From: Bradyrhizobium niftali
GTDB taxonomy: Bacteria > Pseudomonadota > Alphaproteobacteria > Rhizobiales > Xanthobacteraceae
NCBI RefSeq assembly: GCF_004571025.1
Contig: NZ_SPQT01000002.1
Location: forward strand, 434,001-498,000
Reading direction: 5' to 3'
Length of the DNA: 64,000 bases
The notes under the pieces were generated by a model that worked only from the letters and a program-made list of their open reading frames with translations, made no database searches and was not told where the DNA came from. Of this stretch, positions 27,251-37,300 are shown piece by piece. Each line of letters begins with the position of its first letter. The first letter of the stretch is position 1. Both the position numbers and the translations under genes were made by a program.

Positions 27251-27283
27251 CCGCCAGTTTTCGCCCCACCTCCGGAGTTCACC

Positions 27284-27898
27284 TTGTCTGACCGATCCGT
27301 CCCGTCCGCTGCTGCACCGCATTCTCCTCTCGCCGCATTGATGTGGCCGACCCGGCCGGGTGAAACCGTGGGCGGCTTCCGCGCCTTCGTGCTGATCGCG
27401 CTCGGCACAGCGCTGCTGGCGCTGTCTGCCAAGGTGAACCTGCCGCTGCCTTACGTGCCCATGACGTTGCAGACGCTGGTGGTGCTGATGATCGGCGCCG
27501 CCTATGGCTGGCGCCTTGGCAGCGCAACCATGATCGCCTACCTCACCGAGGGCGCGCTCGGCCTGCCGGTATTCGCAGGTCCCGTGGGTGGAATTGCACC
27601 GCTCGTCGGCCCGACCGCGGGCTATCTGTTCGGTTTCATCGCTGCGGCCTTCGTGACCGGCTGGCTCGCCGAGCGCGGCTGGGATCGCAGCGTGGTGCTG
27701 CTGTTTGCCGCGATGGCCGTCGGCCACGTCGTCATCCTGGCCGCCGGGTTCGGCTGGCTGGCCTTTGGCCTCGGTCTTGGCGCGGGCAAGGCCTGGCAGG
27801 TCGGCCTTGCGCCGTTCATCGCGGCCTCGCTGGTCAAGAACGCGCTGGGCGCGACGCTGATGCCGGCGGTACGCCGGATCGTCGATCGCCGCGGGTAA
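27284..27898 (+). CDS. bioY: biotin transporter BioY
   Basis: Membrane protein of 204 residues, the S component of an ECF-type biotin importer. Features: KVNLPLPYVPMTLQTLVVLM, the family signature around residues 45-65; AYGWRLGSATMIAYLTEGALG; FAGPVGGIAPLVGPTAGYLFG; and VGLAPFIAASLVKNALGA near the end, with about six TM helices. The start is a TTG at 27284 preceded by a CGGAG ribosome-binding site. No EcfT or EcfA genes are nearby, so it may work alone, as solitary BioY proteins are known to do, or with shared ECF parts. A DctA-type gene follows. Confidence 0.92.
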   Translation: MSDRSVPSAAAPHSPLAALMWPTRPGETVGGFRAFVLIALGTALLALSAKVNLPLPYVPMTLQTLVVLMIGAAYGWRLGSATMIAYLTEGALGLPVFAGPVGGIAPLVGPTAGYLFGFIAAAFVTGWLAERGWDRSVVLLFAAMAVGHVVILAAGFGWLAFGLGLGAGKAWQVGLAPFIAASLVKNALGATLMPAVRRIVDRRG

Positions 27899-27931
27899 AG
27901 CGCGCCATTCCGAGCAGTTCCAATTGACAGG

Positions 27932-27956
27932 GCCGGCCAAGTTGATCTTGGCTGGC
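27932..27956 (+). terminator. inverted repeat after bioY (possible terminator)
   Basis: Stem GCCGGCCAAG / CTTGGCTGGC with a TTGAT loop, 33 nt after the bioY stop, followed by TCGGCGTTTTG. It may end the aminotransferase-bioY transcript or be an operator for the next gene; a TTGACA lies just before it (27924-27929). Confidence 0.45.
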
Positions 27957-27982
27957 TCGGCGTTTTGAGGGGGAGTGAAACA

Positions 27983-29317
27983 ATGACAACGACAACGATG
28001 GCGGGAGCGCCAGTCGCGCCGGCCGCAGCCAAGCCGTGGTACAAGGTTCTCTACGTCCAGGTGCTGATCGCCATTGTGCTCGGCGCCATCGTCGGCTGGC
28101 TTTGGCCGACGGTTGCCACCAATGACTGGATCAAGGCGCTCGGCGACGGCTTCATCAAGCTGATCAAGATGGTGATCGCCCCGATCATCTTCTGCACCGT
28201 GGTCTCGGGCATCGCCCATATCCAGGACGCCAAGAAGGTCGGGCGCATCGGCGTCAAAGCGCTGGTCTATTTCGAGGTCGTCTCCACCTTCGCCCTGGTG
28301 ATCGGTTTGCTCGTCGGCAACATCGTGCGGCCGGGCGCGGGCTTCGGCAATGCAGCGGCGAACGCACAGGCGGTCGCGGGCTTCGCCAAGCAGGCGGAAG
28401 CGCAGAGGAGCGTCGACTTTGTCCTGCACATCATCCCGGACACAGTGGTCGGCGCGTTTGCGCAGGGCGAGATCCTGCAGGTGCTGCTGTTCTCGGTGCT
28501 GTTCGGCTTCGCCATCATGGGACTCGGCGAGCGCGGCCACACGATCCGCTCGTTCATCGACGATGCCGCGCATGCGGTGTTCGGTGTCATCTCCATCGTG
28601 ATGCGCGCGGCGCCGATCGGTGCGTTCGGTGCGATGGCCTACACCATCGGCAAGTTCGGCACCGGGGCGATCCTCAATCTGATCGGGCTGATCGCCACCT
28701 TCTACCTGACCGCGGCACTGTTCGTGTTCGTCGTGCTCGGCATCATCGCGCGGGTGGCGGGGTTCTCGATCTTCAAGTTCCTGGCCTACATCAAGGATGA
28801 GCTGCTGATCGTGCTCGGCACCTCGTCCTCGGAAAGCGCGCTGCCATCCCTGATGGAGAAGCTGGAGCGGCTCGGCTGCTCCAAGTCGGTGGTCGGCCTC
28901 GTGGTGCCCACGGGTTATTCGTTCAACCTCGACGGCACCAACATCTACATGACGCTGGCGACGCTGTTCATCGCCCAGGCGCTCGGCTTCGATCTCTCCT
29001 TCAGCCAGCAGATCACGATCCTGATCGTGGCGATGCTGACCTCTAAGGGCGCGTCGGGCATCACGGGAGCGGGCTTCATCACGCTGGCGGCGACCCTGGC
29101 CGTGGTCGACCCGCGGCTGGTGCCGGGCATGGCGATCGTGCTCGGCATCGACAAGTTCATGAGCGAATGCCGCGCGCTGACCAATCTGTGCGGCAACGGC
29201 GTGGCCTGCGTGATCGTGGCCTGGTGGGAAGGTGAACTCGATCGCGACAAGCTCAACGCCAATCTCGCCAAGCAGATCGATCCGACCGACCTGGAAACGG
29301 CGATCACGACGGACTGA
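27983..29317 (+). CDS. DctA-type dicarboxylate/amino acid:cation symporter
   Basis: Inner-membrane carrier of 444 residues, glutamate-transporter fold. Seen: [59 protein letters not shown], the re-entrant hairpin signature [20 protein letters not shown] with the SSS serines, [20 protein letters not shown] with the sodium/substrate NLDGT, and a second hairpin [14 protein letters not shown]. It likely takes up C4-dicarboxylates (succinate, malate, fumarate) with protons or sodium; in rhizobia the paralogue DctA feeds bacteroids. No dctB-dctD regulator pair is adjacent. ATG 27983 has a GAGGGGGAG ribosome-binding site. Confidence 0.93.
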   Translation: MTTTTMAGAPVAPAAAKPWYKVLYVQVLIAIVLGAIVGWLWPTVATNDWIKALGDGFIKLIKMVIAPIIFCTVVSGIAHIQDAKKVGRIGVKALVYFEVVSTFALVIGLLVGNIVRPGAGFGNAAANAQAVAGFAKQAEAQRSVDFVLHIIPDTVVGAFAQGEILQVLLFSVLFGFAIMGLGERGHTIRSFIDDAAHAVFGVISIVMRAAPIGAFGAMAYTIGKFGTGAILNLIGLIATFYLTAALFVFVVLGIIARVAGFSIFKFLAYIKDELLIVLGTSSSESALPSLMEKLERLGCSKSVVGLVVPTGYSFNLDGTNIYMTLATLFIAQALGFDLSFSQQITILIVAMLTSKGASGITGAGFITLAATLAVVDPRLVPGMAIVLGIDKFMSECRALTNLCGNGVACVIVAWWEGELDRDKLNANLAKQIDPTDLETAITTD

Positions 29318-29358
29318 TCTGCCGATTGCCTGCTGCGGCGCAATGCGCCTGAAGTAAC

Positions 29359-29391
29359 AGGGCTGGTCGAGATCCTCGATCAGCCCTTTTT
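29359..29391 (+). terminator. factor-independent terminator after the DctA-type gene
   Basis: AGGGCTGGTCGAG pairs with CTCGATCAGCCCT through an ATC loop (one G-U pair), followed by TTTTTC on the plus strand. Confidence 0.8.
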
Positions 29392-29422
29392 CTTGCGGTG
29401 CCAGCCGAGCAAGCGGTGAAGT

Positions 29423-30655
29423 CTAGAACCGCTCCGGCCGGTACGGCGTCGGATCGATCGCCGGCGTCTCGCCGCTCATCATCTCGGCGAGCAGGCGCCC
29501 GGTCGCGGGGCCCAGCGTAAAGCCCTGGTGGCCGTGGCCGAAATTCATCCAGAGGCCCGGGTGACGCGGGGCGGGGCCGAGCACCGGCAGCATGTCGGGC
29601 GTGCAGGGGCGGGTGCCGAACCACGGGTCGGGCTCGACGCGTTTGCCGAGATCGATCAGCTCGCGTGCGGAGGCTTCAGCGCTGGCGAGTTGCACGGGTG
29701 TTGCGAGCGCATCCGGACCCGTCAGCTCGGCGCCGGTGGTGATGCGGATGCCCTTGGCCATCGGGCCCATGGCATAGCCGCCGCCCTTGTCGATAAGCGG
29801 CAGATCGAGCGAGGCGCCGCCACTGTAATGCATGTGGTAGCCGCGCTTGCGCACCAGCGGGATGCGATAGCCGAATTTGTACAACAGATCGGGCGACCAT
29901 GGTCCGAGTGTCACGACGGCATGGGCGGCATCGATGCGCCCCTGATCGGTGTCGACCGACCAGCCGCTCGCGGTCTGCCGCAGCGACTGCGCATCACCGA
30001 GCACGATCCTGCCGCCGAGGCGCTCGAACAGCTCGGCATAGGCTGTTACCAGCGCGCCGGGATCGGACACGGTCCAGGTGTCGAGCCAATGGATCGCGCC
30101 CGGAAGATCGTCGCGCAGGACCGGCTCGGCCTTGGCGAGCTCGCTGCCCGAGAGCACACGAAAGTTCACGCCGAACTCGTGCTGGTCTTCCTCGGCGGCC
30201 TTGATCGAGAGATCCAGTGAAGCGGCGTCGCGATACAGCGCCCGGTAACCGGCGCGACGGATCAGATTGTCGGCATGGGCCTCGCGAATGAGAATGTCGT
30301 GCTCCGCTGTCGCATAGGCGATCAGTTGGGCCCAGGCGTCGATCGCCTCACGATGCCGCTTCGGCGCCGAATGCCACCAGTAGCGGAGCAGGGGCTCGAT
30401 ATGGAGATGCAGCGACGACAGGCTGTAGCGCACGTCGTTGGTGCGCCCGGTCGCGATCTTCAGGAGCGAGGCGAGGTCGCGCGGCATCGGATAGGGGCGG
30501 ACGGCTTCCGCCTGGATCATCCCGGCATTGCCGTAGCTGGTCTCGCGGCCCGGCTCCCTGCGGTCGACCAGCGTGACGGACCAGCCGCGCTGCTGGAGGT
30601 GCAGCGCCGCGCTCACGCCGATCATGCCGCCGCCGAGAACGATCGCGCTTTGCAT
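29423..30655 (-). CDS. FAD-dependent oxidoreductase, D-amino-acid dehydrogenase-like
   Basis: A 410-residue DAO-family flavoenzyme. The FAD-binding Rossmann motif is IVLGGGMIGVSAALHLQQRG (residues 5-24), followed by VTLVDRREPGRETSYGNAGM. The C-terminal FAD box is RPCTPDMLPVLGPAPRHPGL and GHGHQGFTLGPATGRLLAEM. It resembles DadA, which oxidises D-amino acids and passes electrons to the respiratory chain. It is the last gene of a probable minus-strand operon with an MFS carrier (16 nt upstream) and an amidase, so an amino acid released by the amidase may be its substrate. Confidence 0.88.
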   Translation of the reverse strand: MQSAIVLGGGMIGVSAALHLQQRGWSVTLVDRREPGRETSYGNAGMIQAEAVRPYPMPRDLASLLKIATGRTNDVRYSLSSLHLHIEPLLRYWWHSAPKRHREAIDAWAQLIAYATAEHDILIREAHADNLIRRAGYRALYRDAASLDLSIKAAEEDQHEFGVNFRVLSGSELAKAEPVLRDDLPGAIHWLDTWTVSDPGALVTAYAELFERLGGRIVLGDAQSLRQTASGWSVDTDQGRIDAAHAVVTLGPWSPDLLYKFGYRIPLVRKRGYHMHYSGGASLDLPLIDKGGGYAMGPMAKGIRITTGAELTGPDALATPVQLASAEASARELIDLGKRVEPDPWFGTRPCTPDMLPVLGPAPRHPGLWMNFGHGHQGFTLGPATGRLLAEMMSGETPAIDPTPYRPERF

Positions 30656-30671
30656 GGGCAGAATGCTCCTG

Positions 30672-31895
30672 TCAGGCCGGTTGCGGTGCGAGCCTCGGCT
30701 GGGCCGTGCTGATGGTTGTCGCGACCACGACGGACAACGCCGTCATCGCCACCAGGAAACCGAAGGCGGCGTCGAACGATCCGGTTCCGGTCACGATGAA
30801 GCCGATGGCGACGGGGGCGACGAAGCCCGCGCTCTGACCGCCGAGATTGACCATGCCGACGCCGGATCCGATCTGGTCGTCGCGGAGCAGTTTGGTCGGA
30901 AGCGCGACCACCGCGGCCAGCACGAAGGACTTGAAGAAGTAGACCAGCGACTGGAAGACGATCAGCACCATGATCGTCTCCGCCTTGTACATGGCGTAGA
31001 GGAAGATGCCGGTCAATGCGGAGCTGCCGATCAGCAGATATTTTTCGCGCTCGGAGAAGAACGTCGTCATCACCCAGCCGCCGATCGCGGTCGCGATCGT
31101 CGCCATCACGAACGGGATCGGCGCCACCACGCCGACGGTCTTGAGGTCGAGCCCGCGGTGCTGGAGCAGATAGAGCGGCATCCAGGAATCCAGCCCCTTG
31201 TTGACGCAGCTGAGGCCGAACCACACCACCATCAACTGCCACAGCAGCGGATTCTTCATGAGTTCGCGCATCGGTGCGCGGTTCTCGGGCTTGGCCGGTG
31301 CGCCTGCATCGGCCTTGCCCGGGCGTCCCAGATAGGGGACGAAGACGAAATAGACCACCGCGAAGACGATGCCCGCGATGCCGATGGCGTTGAAGGCATG
31401 GCGCCAGCCGAGCCAGAGGATCAGCGGCGCCATGATCAGCGGCGCGACCATGCTGCCGGCATAGTTCGAGGACAGCAGCAGCGCCGACATCTTCGGCCGG
31501 CTATCCTTCTTGAACACTTCGGAGATGCCGCGGATGCTCGCCGGCGGAAAGCCGCCCTCGGCGATGCCGAAGATGAAGCGGATCGCGATCAGCGAGGTCA
31601 GCGACCAGGCGATGCTCGTGAACGCCGTGAACAGCGACCACATCACGATGGTGACGATCACGACATATTTCGAGCCGAAGCGGTCGGAGAGCCATCCGCC
31701 CGGCACCTGCATCGCGGCGTAGCCGAGGAAGAACGCGCTGATGACGATGCCGAGATCGGCGGCCTGGAGATTGAAGTCCTTACCGATCTGCGCCAGCGCC
31801 AGCGAGATTGCCGCGCGGTCGATGTAGGAGATGCAGTAGGCGATGTAGAGCAGGACGAAGGCGATGACGCTGGTCTTCCTCGGCAGTTCCGTCAT
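30672..31895 (-). CDS. MFS transporter (anion:cation symporter type)
   Basis: Twelve-helix major facilitator of 407 residues. Signatures of the ACS branch: YIDRAAISLALAQIGKDFNL in helix 1, AMQVPGGWLSDRFGSKYVVI between helices 2 and 3, and GFPPASIRGISEVFKKDSR after helix 4. Central loop charged (GRPGKADAGAPAKPENRAP). Probably imports an organic anion. ATG 31895 has GGAG six bases upstream; the in-frame ATG at 31901 is too close to it. Middle gene of the amidase-MFS-FAD oxidoreductase cluster. Confidence 0.88.
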   Translation of the reverse strand: MTELPRKTSVIAFVLLYIAYCISYIDRAAISLALAQIGKDFNLQAADLGIVISAFFLGYAAMQVPGGWLSDRFGSKYVVIVTIVMWSLFTAFTSIAWSLTSLIAIRFIFGIAEGGFPPASIRGISEVFKKDSRPKMSALLLSSNYAGSMVAPLIMAPLILWLGWRHAFNAIGIAGIVFAVVYFVFVPYLGRPGKADAGAPAKPENRAPMRELMKNPLLWQLMVVWFGLSCVNKGLDSWMPLYLLQHRGLDLKTVGVVAPIPFVMATIATAIGGWVMTTFFSEREKYLLIGSSALTGIFLYAMYKAETIMVLIVFQSLVYFFKSFVLAAVVALPTKLLRDDQIGSGVGMVNLGGQSAGFVAPVAIGFIVTGTGSFDAAFGFLVAMTALSVVVATTISTAQPRLAPQPA

Positions 31896-31940
31896 GCTCA
31901 TCTCCGTTGCGCGGGCGGTGCAGCCAGGACCGGTGTCGGC

Positions 31941-33437
31941 TCATTCCCAGGTGAGGAAACCGGGCGCGGCCGACAGTGGCGGTGCTACGGCGAGCCGTGC
32001 CAGGTCGGGTACCGGCCGGCACAATTGCGCATCGCTTGCGAACGCGGCCTCGATGCTTGCGGCGACCGAGAGCACGATCGCGTCGCCGCCGCGCGGGCCG
32101 ACGATCTGAAGGCCGAACGGCAGGCCGGCTTCATCAAGGCCGAGCGGAATGCTGATCGCGGGGTGGCCGGGAAGCGTGACGGCATAGGCGAGCGCGAGCC
32201 AGTGAAAATAGGATTTGGTCGGCACGCCGTCGATCTCGGCGGGATAGAGTTCCGACCAGGGGCGCGGGCTCAGCGTAATGGTCGGGCTTATCAGCACGTC
32301 GCAAGTCTCAAAGAAGGTCTGGTAGGCACGATAGATCCGCGTCTGCGTCGTTGCGGCGCGCCCATGGTCCTCGAGCGTGTAGCTCAGGCCTTCCTCGACA
32401 TTGGCGCGGACATTCGGGCCGAGCATTTCGGGGCGCTCTTTGTAATTCTTGCCGTGCATCGCCAGGAACAAGCCGGCGCGCAGGACCGCGAACGCGTCGT
32501 CGGCGCCGGAGCAATCCGGCGTCGCCTCGCGGCAGTCGGCGAACAGCGGCGCAAGCTTGCTCACGCGATCGCGGAACACGCGGCGGATGGCCTGCTCGGT
32601 CGGGGCGAAGCCAAAATCCTCCGTGACGGCGAGGCGCAGCTTGCCAAGGTCCGCGGGACGCGGTGCGGCCCAGCGTTCGGCGCGACCGCGCACGGGCTCG
32701 CCGGGCAGCGTATAGGCCAAGGGATCGCGGACATCGTCGCTCGCCATCACCGACAGCATCAGCGCGGTGTCGGCGACATTGCGTGCCATCGGTCCGTCGG
32801 TCGACAGGTTCGACCAGCCGAAGGCGCGCTTCTCGCTGGCCACGAGACCGTAGGACGGACGCATGCCGACGATGCCGGAGAAGCCGGCCGGATTGCGCAA
32901 GGAGCCGCCGGTGTCCGAGCCCGAGGCGAGCGGGGCCATGCCGCAGGCGAGCGCCACCGCCGAACCGCCGGAGGAGCCGGCCGCCGAGCGCATGGGATCG
33001 AAGGGATTGCCGGTCGCGCCGAACACGGGATTGCGGGTGTTGCCGCCGGCCGCCCATTCCGGCGTGTTGGTCTTGCCGAAGATGATGGCGCCGGCTGCGC
33101 GCAGCCGCGCGACCGAGCCCTGGTCGGCGACCGGGACATTGTCGCGCAACAGGGGGCTGCCATAGGTGGAGCGCAGCCCGGCGGTGTCCTGGGTGTCCTT
33201 GATCAGGACCGGAAGGCCGTGCAGCGCGCCGCGATCCTCGCCGCGCAGGATGGCGGCTTCGGCTGCCTCTGCCGCCATGCGCGCGCGGGGCTCGTCCAAT
33301 GTCACGACGGCATTGACGGCAGGATTGATGGTGGCGATGCGCGACAGGCAGGCGTCCAGCAGCTCGACGGGTGAGATCGCCCGCGCGGCCAGCAGGCGGC
33401 GCAGCTCAACGGCGCTGGAATCGCAAAGTCCGGACAA
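31941..33437 (-). CDS. amidase signature family hydrolase
   Basis: A 498-residue cytoplasmic amidase with the complete Ser-cisSer-Lys site: Lys80 in LPVLIKDTQDTAG, cis-Ser in RSAAGSSGGSAVALACG (about 155-156), and nucleophile Ser179 in LASGSDTGGSLRNPAGFSG. It hydrolyses an amide to acid and ammonia; members include aryl amidases, GatA and carbamoyl hydrolases, but GatB/C neighbours are missing, so it is a catabolic type. Start is a TTG at 33437 with AAGGGA upstream. It opens the operon with the MFS and DadA-like genes and is divergent from the XRE-cupin regulator. Confidence 0.92.
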   Translation of the reverse strand: MSGLCDSSAVELRRLLAARAISPVELLDACLSRIATINPAVNAVVTLDEPRARMAAEAAEAAILRGEDRGALHGLPVLIKDTQDTAGLRSTYGSPLLRDNVPVADQGSVARLRAAGAIIFGKTNTPEWAAGGNTRNPVFGATGNPFDPMRSAAGSSGGSAVALACGMAPLASGSDTGGSLRNPAGFSGIVGMRPSYGLVASEKRAFGWSNLSTDGPMARNVADTALMLSVMASDDVRDPLAYTLPGEPVRGRAERWAAPRPADLGKLRLAVTEDFGFAPTEQAIRRVFRDRVSKLAPLFADCREATPDCSGADDAFAVLRAGLFLAMHGKNYKERPEMLGPNVRANVEEGLSYTLEDHGRAATTQTRIYRAYQTFFETCDVLISPTITLSPRPWSELYPAEIDGVPTKSYFHWLALAYAVTLPGHPAISIPLGLDEAGLPFGLQIVGPRGGDAIVLSVAASIEAAFASDAQLCRPVPDLARLAVAPPLSAAPGFLTWE

Positions 33438-33447
33438 TGCCAGTCCC

Positions 33448-33462
33448 TTTCAGATTATGAAA
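33448..33462. promoter_or_regulatory. candidate operator upstream of the amidase
   Basis: Short inverted repeat TTTCA-GATTA-TGAAA, 11 bases before the amidase start codon, in the intergenic region shared with the XRE-cupin regulator. A regulator footprint here would block the operon; the site is small and could be chance. Confidence 0.3.
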
Positions 33463-33645
33463 ACGATTTAGCATATCGGAAAGTGAGGGAGGCGCACCAA
33501 TAATCGTCAACCCGGGGCGTTTCATGCACAAATGCTGGCACTGCTGCCCAACGGGCCGCCAAATGGGCTGCTCAAGGGGTGTCTTGGCCGAAAAGATTAG
33601 ACGGATAGGCCAACAATTTTTCCATCGCCGTGATAGGGTTGCTGC

Positions 33646-34326
33646 ATGAGCGAGATAACGACGCCCGAAGGTGCCAATTCCCAGCTCGGCCAATGCCTCA
33701 AGGCGGCCCGCCAGGCCCGCGGCCTTACGCTCAAGCAGGTGGCGGAGCGGACCGGCATGGCGCTCTCGACCCTCTCGAAGGTCGAGAATGGCCTGATGTC
33801 ACTGACCTACGACAAGCTGCTCCAGCTCACCTCGGGCCTGAAGATGGAGATCGCCGAGCTGTTCAATCCGGCGGTCGCGGCGCCTGTGCAGGGCCGGCCG
33901 GTCACCGCGCGGCGGAGCATCAGCCGGGCCGGGCAGGGGCAGGTGATCACCACCAGGTTCTACACCTACACCTATCAGTGCACCGATCTGATCGGCAAAC
34001 GCATGGTGCCGATCGTGGCCGAGGTTCGTGCGCGCTCGCTGGAGGAGTTCGGCCCGCTGCTGCGCCATGGCGGCGAGGAATATTTCCTGGTGACGAGCGG
34101 ACGCGTCGCCGTCCACACCGAGTTCTACGCGCCTGAGATCCTCGGTGAGGGCGACGGCATCTATCTCGACAGCACCATGGGCCACGCCTACCTCAACGCC
34201 GGCGAGGCAGCTACCGCAAAAGGCGTCTGCCTGTGCACCAGCGAGGCGCCCGATCTCTACGACCAACTGCGCCAGATCGCCTCGCGCGACGTGGCGCCGC
34301 TCGGTGATGACGAACTGCCGCCATAG
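33646..34326 (+). CDS. XRE-family regulator with C-terminal cupin domain
   Basis: A 226-residue transcription factor. Residues about 15-70 form the helix-turn-helix (LGQCLKAARQARGLTLKQVA, GMALSTLSKVENGLMSLTY); residues about 120-205 form a cupin sensor (RHGGEEYFLVTSGRVAVHTE, LGEGDGIYLDSTMGHAYLN with conserved His). Such regulators commonly control nearby transport and catabolic operons in response to a small metabolite. It is divergent from the amidase-MFS-oxidoreductase operon and probably regulates it. A strong bidirectional terminator follows. Confidence 0.9.
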   Translation: MSEITTPEGANSQLGQCLKAARQARGLTLKQVAERTGMALSTLSKVENGLMSLTYDKLLQLTSGLKMEIAELFNPAVAAPVQGRPVTARRSISRAGQGQVITTRFYTYTYQCTDLIGKRMVPIVAEVRARSLEEFGPLLRHGGEEYFLVTSGRVAVHTEFYAPEILGEGDGIYLDSTMGHAYLNAGEAATAKGVCLCTSEAPDLYDQLRQIASRDVAPLGDDELPP

Positions 34327-34347
34327 CGGTTCGGCGAGCTGTGAAAC

Positions 34348-34380
34348 GAAAAACGCCCGGCCTAGCCGGGCGTTTTTTTA
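34348..34380. terminator. bidirectional factor-independent terminator
   Basis: Stem AACGCCCGGC / GCCGGGCGTT around CTA, with seven T residues on the plus side and a run of A residues on the left that gives a U tract on the minus side. It serves the XRE-cupin gene and, in the other direction, rne. Confidence 0.88.
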
Positions 34381-34394
34381 TTCTGTGTCCGACT

Positions 34395-37300
34395 TTACTC
34401 GCCGCCGCCGAAGCGGCGGGACCACCAGCCGGCGCGGCGCGGGGCGGCCGGCGTCTCGCTTGCCGGTTCCGGTGCGGGCGCAGGTGCCGGCGCGGGCGGC
34501 GCGACTGGTTCGGTCGCCTGCACAACCGGTACTGCGGGCTCGCCCGGGCTGCTCGACAGGAAGCTCACCTTTTCCCGGACCGTGGAGCGACGCCGCGCGG
34601 CCTTGTCGTCGGCGGGCTCTTCTTCTGCGGTTGCGACGGCAGGAGCTGGCTCCGGCTGGGCCGGCGCCTCTGCCTGCATGTCGGCACGCGGCTCTGGCTG
34701 GGTGACTTGCGGCTCGGCGGTGTGCTCGGCCTGCGCGATCGAGGGTGCAGCCTCGCCGCCGAAGCCGTCGAAATCGGCCACCGCTTCGACAGCTTCCGAT
34801 GGTGACTGGGTGCCGAGTTCGTCGCCGATGGAGCCGGCAAGACCTTCCTCGCCGCCCCCACGCCGACGGCGTCCGCCGCGGCGACCACGCCGGCGTCGGC
34901 GCTCGCCGCCGCCCTGCTGCTCGCCACGGACTGCCTGTTCCTCGCCTTCCTCGCCGTCCTGCTCGGACTCGGCGTCCTCATCGCCTTCGCCGGCAGCCAC
35001 GGCCGACTCGGGAAGAGCGGGGGCGCCATCCTCGCGCAGCTCGCCGTCGCGCTGGCCACCGCGGCCGCGCCGGCGACGGCGGCGCTTGCGGCGCTGACCG
35101 TCCTGCTCGGGGGCTGCCTCGCCGGCAGCCTGCTCTTCGGTGAGACCTTCGGTCTCCTCGGACTCGATCTCGGATTCCAGCTCCGGATCGAACTCCTCGT
35201 CGTCATAGGCCTCTTCAAGCACCGGCGGCGGGCTTGCCGCGGCCTGGGCCGCGAGCAGCGCCTTGGCGGCTTCGAGCGTATGCACCTGCTCGCCGCGATC
35301 GATGAGGTAGGCCTGCGGTCCGCTGACGCTCGGGTCGGCGATGACCGCCAGGGTAACCTTGAAGCCGTTCTCGAGGTCGCGCAGATGGCCGCGCTTGTGG
35401 TTCAGCACGTAGAGCGCGACGTCGGTGCGGGTGCGGACCACGAGATTGTGGGTCGCGCCCTTCATCAGGATCTCTTCGAGGCCGCGCAGAAGCTGGAGCG
35501 CAACCGAGGACACCGAGCGGACATGGCCGGTGCCGCCGCAGTGCGGGCAGGGATCGGTCGAGGATTCCAGCACGCTGGCACGGATGCGCTGGCGCGACAT
35601 CTCGAGCAGGCCGAAATGCGAGATGCGTCCGACCTGGATGCGCGCGCGGTCCTGCCGCAGGCAGTCGGACAGCTTGCGCTCGACCGCACGGTTGTTGCGC
35701 TTCTCGTCCATGTCGATGAAGTCGATGACGATCAGGCCGGCGAGGTCGCGCAGGCGGAGCTGGCGGGCGACCTCTTCGGCCGCCTCCAGATTGGTCTTGA
35801 GCGCGGTGTCCTCGATATGGTGCTCGCGCGTCGAGCGGCCGGAGTTGACGTCGATCGAGACCAGCGCCTCGGTCTGGTTGATCACGATGTAGCCGCCGGA
35901 GCGCAGCTGCACGGTCGGCGAGAACATCGCGTCCAGCTGGCTTTCGACGCCCATCCGCGAGAACAGCGGCTGGCCGTCGCGATACTGCTTCACCGCGCTG
36001 ACATTGGCGGGCATCAGCATCTTCATGAAGTCGCGTGCTTCACGGTAGCCGGATTCGCCGGCAACCGAGATCTCGTCGATCTCCTTGTTGTAGAGGTCGC
36101 GCAGCGAGCGCTTGATCAGCGAGCCTTCCTCGTAGACGAGGGTCGGGGCCTGCGACTTCAGCGTCAGGTCGCGCACCGTCTCCCACATCCGGATCAAATA
36201 TTCGAAGTCACGCTTGATCTCGGGCTTGGTGCGGGCGGCGCCGGCGGTGCGCAGGATGATGCCCATGCCCTCGGGCACGTCGAGATCCTGCACCACTTCC
36301 TTCAGACGCGAGCGGTCCTGGGCGCTGGTGATCTTGCGGCTGATGCCGCCGCCGCGCGCGGTGTTCGGCATCAAGACGGCGTAGCGGCCGGCGAGCGAGA
36401 GATAGGTCGTCAGCGCCGCACCCTTGTTGCCGCGCTCTTCCTTGACGACCTGCACCAGCATCACCTGGCGGCGCTTGATGACTTCCTGGATCTTGTACTG
36501 GCGGCGCGGACGGAAGGTGCGCTCCGGCACTTCCTCCATCACATCGTCGCCGCCAACGGATTCGACGACTTCCTCTTCGGCTTCCTCGCCGTCGTCATCG
36601 TCGTCGTCGTCGTCGTCAGTCGCCGCTTCAGCGTCGTGATGCGGAGCTTCCGTGCTTTCGCCGGCAGCGTACACGGCATCGGCCGGTTCCGCGGCGGCGG
36701 TTACGGCTTCGGCCAGAGCTTCTGCGTGCGCTTCGGAGGTCGCCTCCTGCGGTTCGGCAGCGACCACGGGTTCGGCGCCAACGGCCGCGACAGGCGCGGG
36801 CGTTTCGTCGGCATGGTCATGGTCGTGATGATCGTGGCCGCCGTCATGACCATGGTCGTCATGATCGTGAGCGTGATCGTGATGATGGTCGTCGTGCCCG
36901 TGTTCATGGTGATCATGATCGTGATGATCATGTTCGTTGTGATCATGGGCATCGTGCTCGCCGTGATGCTCCGCGTCGGCGTGCAGATGCTCGCCCTCAT
37001 GCGGACCGCCTTCGGCGTTGGCGGCGCTCGGCCCGCCATCGACCGGCTGGGCCGCGGGATCGGCGCCGGCGTCGAGGCCTTCGACGATGTCGCTGCGGAC
37101 CCGTTCGCCATGACCGCGGCGGCGGGCATTACGGTGACGCGAGCGGCGGCGGCCGTGCGAGCGGTTCTCGCTCTCTTCCTCGGCCTCGCGATGGGCCTGT
37201 TCCTCGGCCTCAATCAGCGCCTGCCGGTCGGCAACCGGGATCTGGTAGTAGTCGGGATGGATTTCGCTGAAGGCGAGGAAGCCGTGGCGGTTGCCGCCAT

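Noticed and set aside
25856..28573. Upstream extension of the M48 protease frame on the minus strand (total 1372 codons)
   Set aside because: It lies antisense to the aminotransferase, bioY and dctA-type genes, is rich in His, Arg, Gly and Asp as expected of reversed GC-rich codons, and the real gene begins with a signal peptide at 25855.
30573..33374. Plus-strand frame of 933 codons
   Set aside because: Opposite the MFS and amidase genes, whose motifs are clear; its composition is that of a shadow frame.
36813..37001. Short-period repeat that could be taken for a CRISPR or tandem array
   Set aside because: It is in frame within rne, with irregular 3-6 base periods and no unique spacers.
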